A DNA stretch of 14,663 bases from CAVSUR01 sp052143655. Lineage in GTDB: Bacteria > Actinomycetota > Actinomycetes > Streptosporangiales > Streptosporangiaceae. The position numbers and the translations under genes are program-made. Shown here one piece after another: positions 6,176-12,490 of this stretch. Numbering within the stretch: the first letter of the stretch is position 1; every line of letters begins with the position of its first letter. The stretch is taken from positions 1-14,663 of the forward strand of contig JBKQSL010000059.1 in NCBI GenBank assembly GCA_052143655.1. The letters are read 5' to 3'. The notes under the pieces are model-generated. The model searched no databases and had not been told where the DNA came from. It was given only the letters and a program-made list of their open reading frames with translations.

Positions 6176-7267
6176 CTAGTCGCCGTCGAAGTTGACCGAG
6201 CTGTAGGCCCGCAGCTTCCACAGCTGGTGCTCGCTGTTGATGACGCGCAAGGTGCCCGACCGGGCCCGCATCACCAGCGACTGCGTGCTGGCCCCGCCGT
6301 GCCGGTAGCGGACCCCGGCCAGCAGCTCGCCGTCGGTAATCCCGGTGGCGGCGAAGAACGCGTCGTCGGAGGTGACCAGGTCGTCGGTGGTAAGCACCTG
6401 GCTCAGGTCGTGCCCGGCGGCCTCGGCGCGCTCGCGCTCGGCGTCGTCGCGGGGCGCGAGCTTGCCGAGGATGACTCCGCCCAGGCACTTGACCGCGCAC
6501 GCGGCGATGATGCCCTCGGGCGTGCCGCCGACGCCGAGCAGCAGGTCCGTTCCGGTCCCCTCGCGCGCGGCCATGATCGCGCCCGCGACATCCCCGTCGG
6601 TGATCAGCTTGATCCGCGCGCCCGCATCCCGGACCTCGGAGATCAGCTCGGCGTGCCGCGGGCGGTCCAGGATCATCACCGTGACGTCGTGCGGCGAGCA
6701 TTGCTTGGCCCGGGCTATCGCGGCGATGTTCGCGGCCGGGGGCGCCTCGATGTCGACGACATCCGCGGCTTCAGGGCCGGTCACCAGCTTGGACATGTAG
6801 AAGACTGCCGACGGGTCGTACATCGAGCCGCGCGCGCTGACCGCGATTACCGCGATCGCATTCGGCATGCCGTTGGCCGTCAGCCGGGTCCCGTCGATCG
6901 GGTCGACGGCCACGTCGCACAGCGGACCGGTGCCGTCACCGACCTCCTCGCCGTTGTAGAGCATCGGCGCGGCGTCCTTCTCGCCCTCGCCGATCACTAC
7001 CACGCCGTTCATCGAAACCGTGCTGATGAGCCGGCGCATCGCGTTGACCGCAGCGGCGTCGGCGCCGTTCTTGTCCCCGCGGCCGACCCACCGTGCTGCC
7101 GCCATCGCCGCGGCCTCGGTGACCCGGGCTAGCTCCATCGCCAGGTTGCGGTCTGGGGCATGTCGTCCCGGCTCAGGCGGGACCTCGGGACCTCCTTCGC
7201 GGATTCCGGCTGCCCGGGCTGTGGAATCCGTAGCAAGGGGCGTGGCGAACAAGTTGTTATCCGTCAT
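6176..7267 (-). CDS. glpX: Fructose-1,6-bisphosphatase class II (GlpX type), 363 aa
   Basis: This is the gluconeogenic enzyme that hydrolyses fructose 1,6-bisphosphate to fructose 6-phosphate in the cytoplasm; most actinobacteria rely on this class. Metal-binding motifs are intact: GEGEKD (93-98) and DPIDGT (122-127). Also clear are APMLYNGEEVG (100-110), the ILDRPRH segment, LITDGDVAGAI and GGTPEGIIAA. The N-terminus has a low-complexity extension of about 38 residues before RNLAMELARVTEA, as in the M. tuberculosis homologue (from memory). ATG 7267 has GGAAGG about 10 nt upstream. The gene is divergent from the TetR gene (89-bp gap) and convergent with the DUF1707 gene. All key residues are present, so the enzyme should be active. 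Confidence 0.96.
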   Translation of the reverse strand: MTDNNLFATPLATDSTARAAGIREGGPEVPPEPGRHAPDRNLAMELARVTEAAAMAAARWVGRGDKNGADAAAVNAMRRLISTVSMNGVVVIGEGEKDAAPMLYNGEEVGDGTGPLCDVAVDPIDGTRLTANGMPNAIAVIAVSARGSMYDPSAVFYMSKLVTGPEAADVVDIEAPPAANIAAIARAKQCSPHDVTVMILDRPRHAELISEVRDAGARIKLITDGDVAGAIMAAREGTGTDLLLGVGGTPEGIIAACAVKCLGGVILGKLAPRDDAERERAEAAGHDLSQVLTTDDLVTSDDAFFAATGITDGELLAGVRYRHGGASTQSLVMRARSGTLRVINSEHQLWKLRAYSSVNFDGD

Positions 7268-7300
7268 CGCAGGTGCGCCTTCCGTGTCGGCCGTGATGAA

Positions 7301-7311
7301 ATCCTACGTAG
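7301..7311 (-). promoter_or_regulatory. Candidate -10 of glpX with an overlapping 8-bp palindrome
   Basis: On the minus strand TAGGAT (7301-7306) fits TANNNT and would give a leader of about 27 nt containing the ribosome site. The palindrome CTACGTAG (7304-7311) overlaps it and could be part of an operator for the divergent TetR protein, but it is short and no convincing -35 is visible. Confidence 0.3.
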
Positions 7312-7356
7312 CGGGGCAGGCAAGCAGATCGCTCAGTCCAGCGGCGGCCTGCCGCG

Positions 7357-8103
7357 ATGAGAGCCGCGAGTTTGATGACAGCCAGCGATCCGGTGTCCGC
7401 CCGAACCTCGTGCCGCGGGGCAGCCACCCGCGACAGCCTGCTGGCTGCCGCGCGCGAGGTGTTCCTGCGCTGTGGCTATGCGCAGGCCAGCGTCGCCGAG
7501 ATCGTGAGGCTGGCCGGGGCCAGCATCGGCAGTCTCTACCATCATTTTTCCGGCAAGGCAGATCTGTATTTGCAGCTGTACGAGCGGCTGCAGTGCGAGC
7601 ACCTGGCAGTAGCCAAGACCGCGGTGCGGCTGGCCCGCAGTGCCGGGGTCACTGATCCGGTGGAGCTTTTCCTCGCCGGGGCCCGCGGCTACCTGGACGT
7701 CTGCGCCGGGCAGCGCGAGCTGGCGCGCCTGTTCGTCACCGGTGACGGGCCACCCGGGTTCGACCGGGCCTGGCGCAAGGACCTGAGCCAGTGGGTGGCC
7801 ATGAACGCGGAATTCTTCGCCCGGGCCGGCCGGCCAGTCAACCCGGCGACCGCCATCGTGGTAACCGGGGCGATGGTCACTGCACTGTCGGAGATGGCCC
7901 AGGCGCCCGACACAGCGACGGCGCTGTGCATCGCGGACAGTGTCCTGGAGGTGCTGGGCCGGCTGCGGAAACCAGTGCGGCCAGCCACGGGACTCGGCGC
8001 CGCCGGGCACGGCAGGGCCGCGTACGGCGCTACCGCGTACGGCGCTACCGCCCCGGATGACGATGCCGCCGGGCCGCGGGCCGGGAGGAAGCTGACGCGC
8101 TAG
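7357..8103 (+). CDS. TetR-family transcriptional regulator (248 aa)
   Basis: The N-terminal DNA-binding domain is clear: ATRDSLLAAAREVFLRCGY (23-41), then the helix-turn-helix ASVAEIVRLAGASIGSLYHHF (44-64) and GKADLYLQLYERL. Residues about 85-205 are helical and would bind an unknown ligand and form the dimer. The tail (about 212-248) is disordered and includes AYGATAYGATA, made by a 15-bp tandem repeat. No ribosome site is evident before ATG 7357, and the bases just before it form a small hairpin (7341-7355); ATG 7375 is an alternative start and would lose only six residues. TetR proteins commonly repress their own promoter or a divergent gene, here glpX, but control of the exporter at 2588-4405 is also possible. 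The ligand cannot be told. Confidence 0.9.
   Translation: MRAASLMTASDPVSARTSCRGAATRDSLLAAAREVFLRCGYAQASVAEIVRLAGASIGSLYHHFSGKADLYLQLYERLQCEHLAVAKTAVRLARSAGVTDPVELFLAGARGYLDVCAGQRELARLFVTGDGPPGFDRAWRKDLSQWVAMNAEFFARAGRPVNPATAIVVTGAMVTALSEMAQAPDTATALCIADSVLEVLGRLRKPVRPATGLGAAGHGRAAYGATAYGATAPDDDAAGPRAGRKLTR
8021..8050 (+). repeat. Two tandem 15-bp units in the tail of the TetR gene
   Basis: CGTACGGCGCTACCG occurs at 8021-8035 and 8036-8050. It encodes the duplicated pentapeptide in AYGATAYGATA, in the disordered C-terminus, and keeps the reading frame. Confidence 0.85.
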
Positions 8104-8107
8104 GCGG

Positions 8108-8141
8108 GGCAGGCCGTCCGCCGGGCCCGCGTCGGCCTGCC
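8108..8141. terminator. Hairpin between the convergent TetR and xseB genes
   Basis: GGCAGGCCG (8108-8116) pairs perfectly with CGGCCTGCC (8133-8141) around a 16-nt loop. It starts 4 nt after the TetR stop codon and lies in the 111-bp gap before the xseB stop, so it can serve either strand. No T-run follows it. Confidence 0.5.
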
Positions 8142-8214
8142 GCCGTTCTGGCCGACCGTGGGCCAGGCCGCAGAGCGCCGGGCCGTGGGCTGCCTGATCA
8201 CTGGGATGCATGCG

Positions 8215-8700
8215 TCAGAACGGAGCGCCGGGCTCGGCCCCGCCGCCCCCGTTCCGTCCAGCCGCCTTCCCGCCGTTCTGGCCGGATCCGGGCTCGCCGC
8301 GTCCGCCGGGCTCGTCCCTGGCCGGCAGTGCGGTCGCCGCCGCCAGCCGGGCTCGCGCGCCTTCCAGCCAGTCCTCGCAGATGGCGGCCAGCTGCTCGCC
8401 GCGTTCCCAGAGGGCGAGCGACTGCTCGAGCGTCAGCCCGCCCGCCTCCAGCCGCTTCACTAGCTCGGCTAGCTCGTCGCGGGCTTGCTCATACGGGGGA
8501 CGGCCGGCCCCGGCTTGCGCGCGGGAACCGGGCTGGCCGGGTTCCCCGGCCGGCTGCGCCGGGCCCGCGGCCGCCCGGCCGGTGGCCTCTGCGGCGGTGC
8601 TGTCCCCGGCGGCGGTGTCCCGGCCGGAGGCATTACGGGAGGATCGGGTAGGGGTGGCTCGCTGTCCGGTGGCGCGCGGTGTCTGATCAGCTGGCGTCAC
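8215..8700 (-). CDS. xseB: Exonuclease VII small subunit, with extended low-complexity tails (161 aa)
   Basis: Residues 68-121 are the XseB core: PPYEQARDELAELVKRLEAG, then LTLEQSLALWERGEQLAAICEDWL and ARARL. XseB forms coiled-coil hairpins that bind XseA; together they degrade single-stranded DNA from both ends to acid-soluble oligonucleotides. The core is normal, but about 67 residues before it and 40 after it are Gly/Ala/Pro/Arg-rich, so the protein is about twice the usual 75-85 residues. The start is GTG 8700, with GGAG 3 nt upstream or, alternatively, TAGGGT 7 nt upstream for a leaderless transcript; a GTG three codons earlier is possible. It follows the acyltransferase gene by 44 bp instead of following xseA directly. 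Confidence 0.88.
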   Translation of the reverse strand: MTPADQTPRATGQRATPTRSSRNASGRDTAAGDSTAAEATGRAAAGPAQPAGEPGQPGSRAQAGAGRPPYEQARDELAELVKRLEAGGLTLEQSLALWERGEQLAAICEDWLEGARARLAAATALPARDEPGGRGEPGSGQNGGKAAGRNGGGGAEPGAPF

Positions 8701-8707
8701 GCTCTCC

Positions 8708-8713
8708 ACCCTA
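8708..8713 (-). promoter_or_regulatory. Candidate -10 element giving xseB its own promoter
   Basis: On the minus strand TAGGGT fits TANNNT and ends 7 nt before GTG 8700, in the 44-bp gap after the acyltransferase gene. It would let xseB be transcribed independently of xseA. No good -35 is visible, and the bases GGAG in the same spot may simply be a ribosome site. Confidence 0.3.
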
Positions 8714-8744
8714 ACGGCGGCCGGTGGCCGGCGTCTTGATGCGA

Positions 8745-10997
8745 TCAGTGGCCGTGCGTCCTGGCGTGGTGCGCACTGGCGTGGTGCGTCCTGGCGTGGT
8801 GCGTTCTGGCGGCGCGCGGCCTCGTCTTGAGCCGGATCGCCCGGCGGGCCACGGCCGTGACCACCCGGGCGTACAGCACGCCGCCGCCCGGGCGGGGGTG
8901 CACCCCGTCCGGCCATAGCAGCCCGGTCCGGTGCTCGATGGCCGCCCGCCAGTTGACCAGCAGGATGTCGCGGTACCTGCGGGCCGCCGCGGACAGCGTC
9001 TGGTTCACCTCGGCCTGCCAGGACCGTGGCACGAACGTGTTGACCAGCACCAGCAGCCGCCGCGGCCCGATCAGAGCGCGCAGCTGCCCGATCTGGGCGC
9101 TGGTCACGTCGCCGTTGCTGCCCAGCCCGACAATCACCACGGGCCGCAGCAGCCCGGCACTGGCCAGCTGGGCCACCACCTGGACTCCGGCGCTCATCTG
9201 CCGGCTGACCTGGGCGTCGAGGTAGATGCCCGGCATGGCCGCCTGCAGCTCCGGCGCGGCGGCCAGCATGACCGAATCCCCGACCGCGGTCACCATCGTG
9301 CCGGGCACCGGCTGGCGGTGCGGTGGCCGGCGGCGCGGGCCGTCTCGCCGGGCGTGCCGCCGGACGGCCCGCTCGCCGCGGCCGTCCGCGACGCCGATCC
9401 CGGCGGCCGCCGCGCTCTTGCCGGTCACGGTGGCCGAGCGGGCCGCTGCCCGGGGTGCCGGACGGCCGGGCCGCGCGCCTGCCCTGGCGATGCCGCCGCC
9501 GCTGACCTGCGCCCGGATGGCCGCCGGACGGCCGCGGGCCGCCCGGCCGGACGGCTGGGCGGACGGCCGCGCCCGGCTGGCGGCACTGATCCGTGCGCCC
9601 GCCATGATCTGCTGCTGCAGCGTCGGCCCGGCCGGCGGATGCAAGATCCCGTACCCGGCAGTGCACGCGGCCACGACCAGCGTCAGCGGTATCGCCAGCG
9701 GCAGCGCGCGCAGCGGTGACCGGCGGGCGGCGGTGAGCGTCCGCAGCGTCGCGGCCGGCAGGCTGGTCACGGCCGCGCGGAAACCCCGGCGCAGCACTGG
9801 CTCCTCGATCCACCGCCACGATGCCGCTGCCAGCGCCACCGGCAGGCAGGTCTCGATGACCCGGACCGGCGGCGAATGCGCGGCGGCTGGCCCCGCTACC
9901 GCGGCGGCCAGCGCGATCACCGGCCAGTGCCACAGGTAGATGCCGTAGGACCGCAGGCCCAGCCAGCGCAGCGGGCGCCAGGACAGTGCGGCGCCGATGA
10001 CGCCGGGGCTGGCGGCGGCCAGCACGACGCCGCTGGCCGCCAGTGCCGCGAGCAGCAGGCCGGCCGGGTAGACGACCGGGTCGGTGCCGGAGAAGTGCCA
10101 GACCGCCCAGCCCAGCGCGGCCAGGCCGAGCAGGCCGGCCAGGTCGAGGCGGCGCGCCATCCCGGCCTGGGCGGCGGTCAGCCGGGCCAGCGGCCAGGTC
10201 AGGGCCAGCGCCGCGCCGATCAGCAGCGCGCTGGCGTGGGTGTCGGTGCCGTAGTAGACCAGCGAGGGATCCGATCCCGGCGAGTACAGCGCGAACATCA
10301 GCAGCGCCGACCCGCCCGCCGCCGCGCATGCCGCGGCGGCCCGCAGCCTGCTGGTGCGCAGCCGGGTCAGGAGCAGCGCCAGCGCCAGCGGCCAGATCAG
10401 GTAGAACTGCTCCTCGACCGCGAGCGACCACAGATGCTGCAGCACGGGCGGCGGGCCGAACAGCGAGAAGTAGGACCGGTGGGCCAGCGCCTGCCACCAG
10501 TTGCTGGTGTAGCTGACCGCCCCGAGCAGCGCGGGCCGCAGGCTGGCCAGCTGGCCCGGCTCCAGCACGGCCACCGCCGCGCAGACGATCACGAGCATGA
10601 CGGCCAGGGCTGGCAGCAGCCGCCGGGCCCGCCGCAGCCAGAAGCCGCGCAGGTCCAGCCGGCCGTCCCGGGCGAACTGGGCGGCGAGCAGGTCGGTAAT
10701 GAGGTAGCCGCTGAGGACGAAGAACACATCGACGCCAAGAAACCCGCCAGGCACCGCCGAGAGGTTCTCATGAAAAGCCATGACCGCGAGCACTGCGAGC
10801 GCCCGGATGCCATCCAGGCCCGGCGCGCGCGCACTTACTGCCCGCCGTCCCGGCTCCGCCGCCGCAGGCCCGGGGCGAATTGTCGCGGGACCGGCCGGCA
10901 AAGCGCGCCGATAGCCCCGGGGAATTGCTGTCCGGGGCGCCGAGTGCAGCGGTCTGCGGACCTTGCCGCGCTCGGTCGTTGCTGGCACCACCGGCAC
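8745..10997 (-). CDS. Membrane acyltransferase 3 fused to a C-terminal SGNH domain (750 aa)
   Basis: After an Arg-rich N-terminus, residues about 58-400 are an acyltransferase-3 (OafA/OatA-like) domain of about ten membrane segments: PGLDGIRALAVLAVMAFH (59-76, H76), GGFLGVDVFFVLSGYLI (84-100), FWLRRARRLLP (119-129), HLWSLAVEEQFYLIWP (188-203) and later WLGLRSYGIYLWHWP. A basic disordered linker of about 100 residues leads to an SGNH-type domain from about 567: GDS (S575 nucleophile), GLGSNG and DGVHP (D697, H700). Such two-domain proteins move acetyl groups across the membrane onto peptidoglycan, polysaccharide or secreted glycans; the acceptor here is unknown. The C-terminus is a His-rich repeat. 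GTG 10997 is chosen for GGGAGG 7 nt upstream. The gene lies between xseA and xseB, an unusual place. Confidence 0.9.
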   Translation of the reverse strand: MPVVPATTERGKVRRPLHSAPRTAIPRGYRRALPAGPATIRPGPAAAEPGRRAVSARAPGLDGIRALAVLAVMAFHENLSAVPGGFLGVDVFFVLSGYLITDLLAAQFARDGRLDLRGFWLRRARRLLPALAVMLVIVCAAVAVLEPGQLASLRPALLGAVSYTSNWWQALAHRSYFSLFGPPPVLQHLWSLAVEEQFYLIWPLALALLLTRLRTSRLRAAAACAAAGGSALLMFALYSPGSDPSLVYYGTDTHASALLIGAALALTWPLARLTAAQAGMARRLDLAGLLGLAALGWAVWHFSGTDPVVYPAGLLLAALAASGVVLAAASPGVIGAALSWRPLRWLGLRSYGIYLWHWPVIALAAAVAGPAAAHSPPVRVIETCLPVALAAASWRWIEEPVLRRGFRAAVTSLPAATLRTLTAARRSPLRALPLAIPLTLVVAACTAGYGILHPPAGPTLQQQIMAGARISAASRARPSAQPSGRAARGRPAAIRAQVSGGGIARAGARPGRPAPRAAARSATVTGKSAAAAGIGVADGRGERAVRRHARRDGPRRRPPHRQPVPGTMVTAVGDSVMLAAAPELQAAMPGIYLDAQVSRQMSAGVQVVAQLASAGLLRPVVIVGLGSNGDVTSAQIGQLRALIGPRRLLVLVNTFVPRSWQAEVNQTLSAAARRYRDILLVNWRAAIEHRTGLLWPDGVHPRPGGGVLYARVVTAVARRAIRLKTRPRAARTHHARTHHASAHHARTHGH
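8754..8813 (-). repeat. Four 15-bp units encoding the His-rich tail of the acyltransferase
   Basis: Plus-strand units of the form GTGCGTCCTGGCGTG lie at 8754-8768, 8769-8783, 8784-8798 and, more diverged, 8799-8813. On the minus strand they encode THHAR-like pentapeptides, so the protein ends in ARTHHARTHHASAHHAR followed by THGH. The repeat preserves the frame. Confidence 0.9.
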
Positions 10998-11243
10998 GCC
11001 TAGCCCTCCCTGACCTGGAAATTGCGGACGCCCACGGCCAGGGCAGAGCCGGCGGCAGGCAGCCTGCGGTGATCAGGTAAATGCATGCGCGCCTGCGCTG
11101 GTGATTTCCCCCGGATCACTTGGATAGAAAGCCTAGTTTCGGCTTCCGGGCCATTGCCGTACTCGCCACGTGCAGTAACAGGTCTATACCTGATTGTTAT
11201 CGCACGCGTCCGGTGGGCCGGCCTGCCGCGCCTGGGCCTGTCG
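10998..11243. other. Gap of 246 bp between xseA and the acyltransferase gene
   Basis: No gene is seen. The gap holds the inverted repeats GCAGGC-A-GCCTGC near 11056-11068, a weak hairpin GAAGCC/GGCTTT on the minus strand (about 11127-11146) that could terminate xseA, and CAGGT-CTAT-ACCTG at 11179-11192. It is AT-richer than its surroundings at 11109-11140 and 11170-11205, so it probably contains the promoter of the acyltransferase gene. TAGGCT on the minus strand inside the weak hairpin fits the -10 consensus but has no clear -35. Confidence 0.5.
11179..11192. promoter_or_regulatory. Inverted repeat CAGGT-N4-ACCTG, possible operator
   Basis: The 5-bp arms are exact complements around CTAT. 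It lies in the gap upstream of the acyltransferase gene, about 52 bp after the xseA stop. The AT-rich centre and position suit a regulator binding site, but arm length alone could arise by chance. Confidence 0.3.
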
Positions 11244-12452
11244 TTACCGCGATGGCTGGGAAATGACCGTCAGCTGATCCTCGGCGAATCGCAGCGTCAG
11301 CGATTCGCCCGCGCCGACCTGCGCGGCGGCGCGCACCACGGTGCCGTCGGCCTGCTGCACGATCGCGTAGCCGCGGCGCAGCGTCTGGGCCGGCGAGAGC
11401 GCGGCGAGCCGGGCCCTGGTGTGCACCAGGTCGTCGTGCGCCCGTTCCAGGCGGCTGGACACGCACCGGCGGGCCCGCTCGGCGAGGGCGAGAACCTGTT
11501 CTTCCCGCCGGTCGAGCTCCCGGCCGGGACTGGCCAGCACCGGCCGGGAACGGATGGCCTGCAGCCAGGATGCCTCCCGGTCGATCCGGCCGGTCACGCA
11601 CCGGCGCGCCCGCCCGCGCAGCTGCCCGATGATCGCGAGCTGCTCGGCAACGTCCGGCACCACCCGCCGGGCCGCGTCGGTGGGCGTCGAGGCCCGGACA
11701 TCGGCGACGTGATCGAGCAGCGGCCCGTCCTGCTCGTGCCCGATCGCGCTGACCACCGGTGTGGCGCAGGCGGCGACCGCGCGGACCAGCGCCTCGTCGG
11801 AGAACGGCAGCAGATCCTCGATGGATCCGCCGCCGCGGGTGATGACGATGACGTCGATGCTGCGGTCGGCGTCCAGCGCCTGCAGCGCGTCGATGACGTC
11901 GGCGGCCGCGCGCGGGCCCTGCACGGCGACCTGTTCCACCCGGAACCGGACCGCCGGCCAGCGCCGGGCCGCGTTCTGCAGCACGTCCCGCTCGGCGGCC
12001 GAATTGCGGCCGCAGATCAGCCCGACGCCCGACGGCAGGAACGGCAGCGGCCGCTTGCGCTCGGCGGCGAACAATCCCTCGGCGGCCAGCTCGCGGCGCA
12101 GCCGGTCCAGCCGGGCCAGCAGCTCGCCGATGCCGACCGCGCGGATTTCCAGAGCGCTGAGCGAGAAAGAGCCGCGGGCCATGCTGAAGTCCGGCTTGGC
12201 CCAGACCACGACCCGGGCGCCCTCGGCGGGCGGCGGATCAGTGGCCTCGTAGACGGGCCGCGGGCAGATGACCCGCACTGACACTGCCGCCACCGGATCC
12301 CGCAGGGACAGGAACACCGTGCTGCCCCGCTTGCTCAGCTCGGCGATCTGGCCTTCCACCCAGACTCGGCCCAGGCGTCCGATCCAGTCGCCTACCAGGC
12401 GCAGCACGGTCCGGACCGGTACTGGCGCGTCAGCGCTCGTCTGCAGTGGCAT
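11244..12452 (-). CDS. xseA: Exonuclease VII large subunit (402 aa)
   Basis: XseA carries the catalytic domain of exonuclease VII, which degrades single-stranded DNA with XseB in repair and recombination. The N-terminal OB fold is seen as WVEGQIAELS (31-40) and VFLSLRDP (46-53). The catalytic domain has GLICGRNSAAERD (144-156), ITRGGGSIEDLLPFSDE (204-220) and SAIGHEQDGPLLDHVADVRASTPTDAA, written here in two parts as SAIGHEQD (235-242) and DVRASTPTDAA (251-261). The helical C-terminal region that binds XseB follows, ending in PAQTLRRGYAIV and a small beta end. Length is typical. ATG 12452 has GGAGG 4 nt upstream. The Rv1109c-like gene lies 38 bp upstream on the same strand, suggesting one transcript; xseB is displaced 2.5 kb downstream. 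Confidence 0.96.
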   Translation of the reverse strand: MPLQTSADAPVPVRTVLRLVGDWIGRLGRVWVEGQIAELSKRGSTVFLSLRDPVAAVSVRVICPRPVYEATDPPPAEGARVVVWAKPDFSMARGSFSLSALEIRAVGIGELLARLDRLRRELAAEGLFAAERKRPLPFLPSGVGLICGRNSAAERDVLQNAARRWPAVRFRVEQVAVQGPRAAADVIDALQALDADRSIDVIVITRGGGSIEDLLPFSDEALVRAVAACATPVVSAIGHEQDGPLLDHVADVRASTPTDAARRVVPDVAEQLAIIGQLRGRARRCVTGRIDREASWLQAIRSRPVLASPGRELDRREEQVLALAERARRCVSSRLERAHDDLVHTRARLAALSPAQTLRRGYAIVQQADGTVVRAAAQVGAGESLTLRFAEDQLTVISQPSR

Positions 12453-12490
12453 GGGGCCTCCGCCCGCGGTGCGGCCGCTCGCCGGGCGGC

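Noticed and set aside
4437..6701. Long minus-strand frame opposite the GH25 and DUF1707 genes
   Set aside because: Composition is Arg/Gly/Pro/Ala-rich with no recognisable motif, and it also overlaps glpX in another frame. The two plus-strand genes explain the region.
8701..10497. Extension of the xseB frame upstream into the acyltransferase gene
   Set aside because: The frame stays open for about 600 codons before GTG 8700, but its translation there is Arg/Ala/Gly-rich noise read out of frame through the acyltransferase. It is not a fused XseB.
11085..12281. Long plus-strand frame opposite xseA
   Set aside because: No motif is visible and composition is Gly/Arg/Asp/His-rich, while xseA on the other strand is certain.
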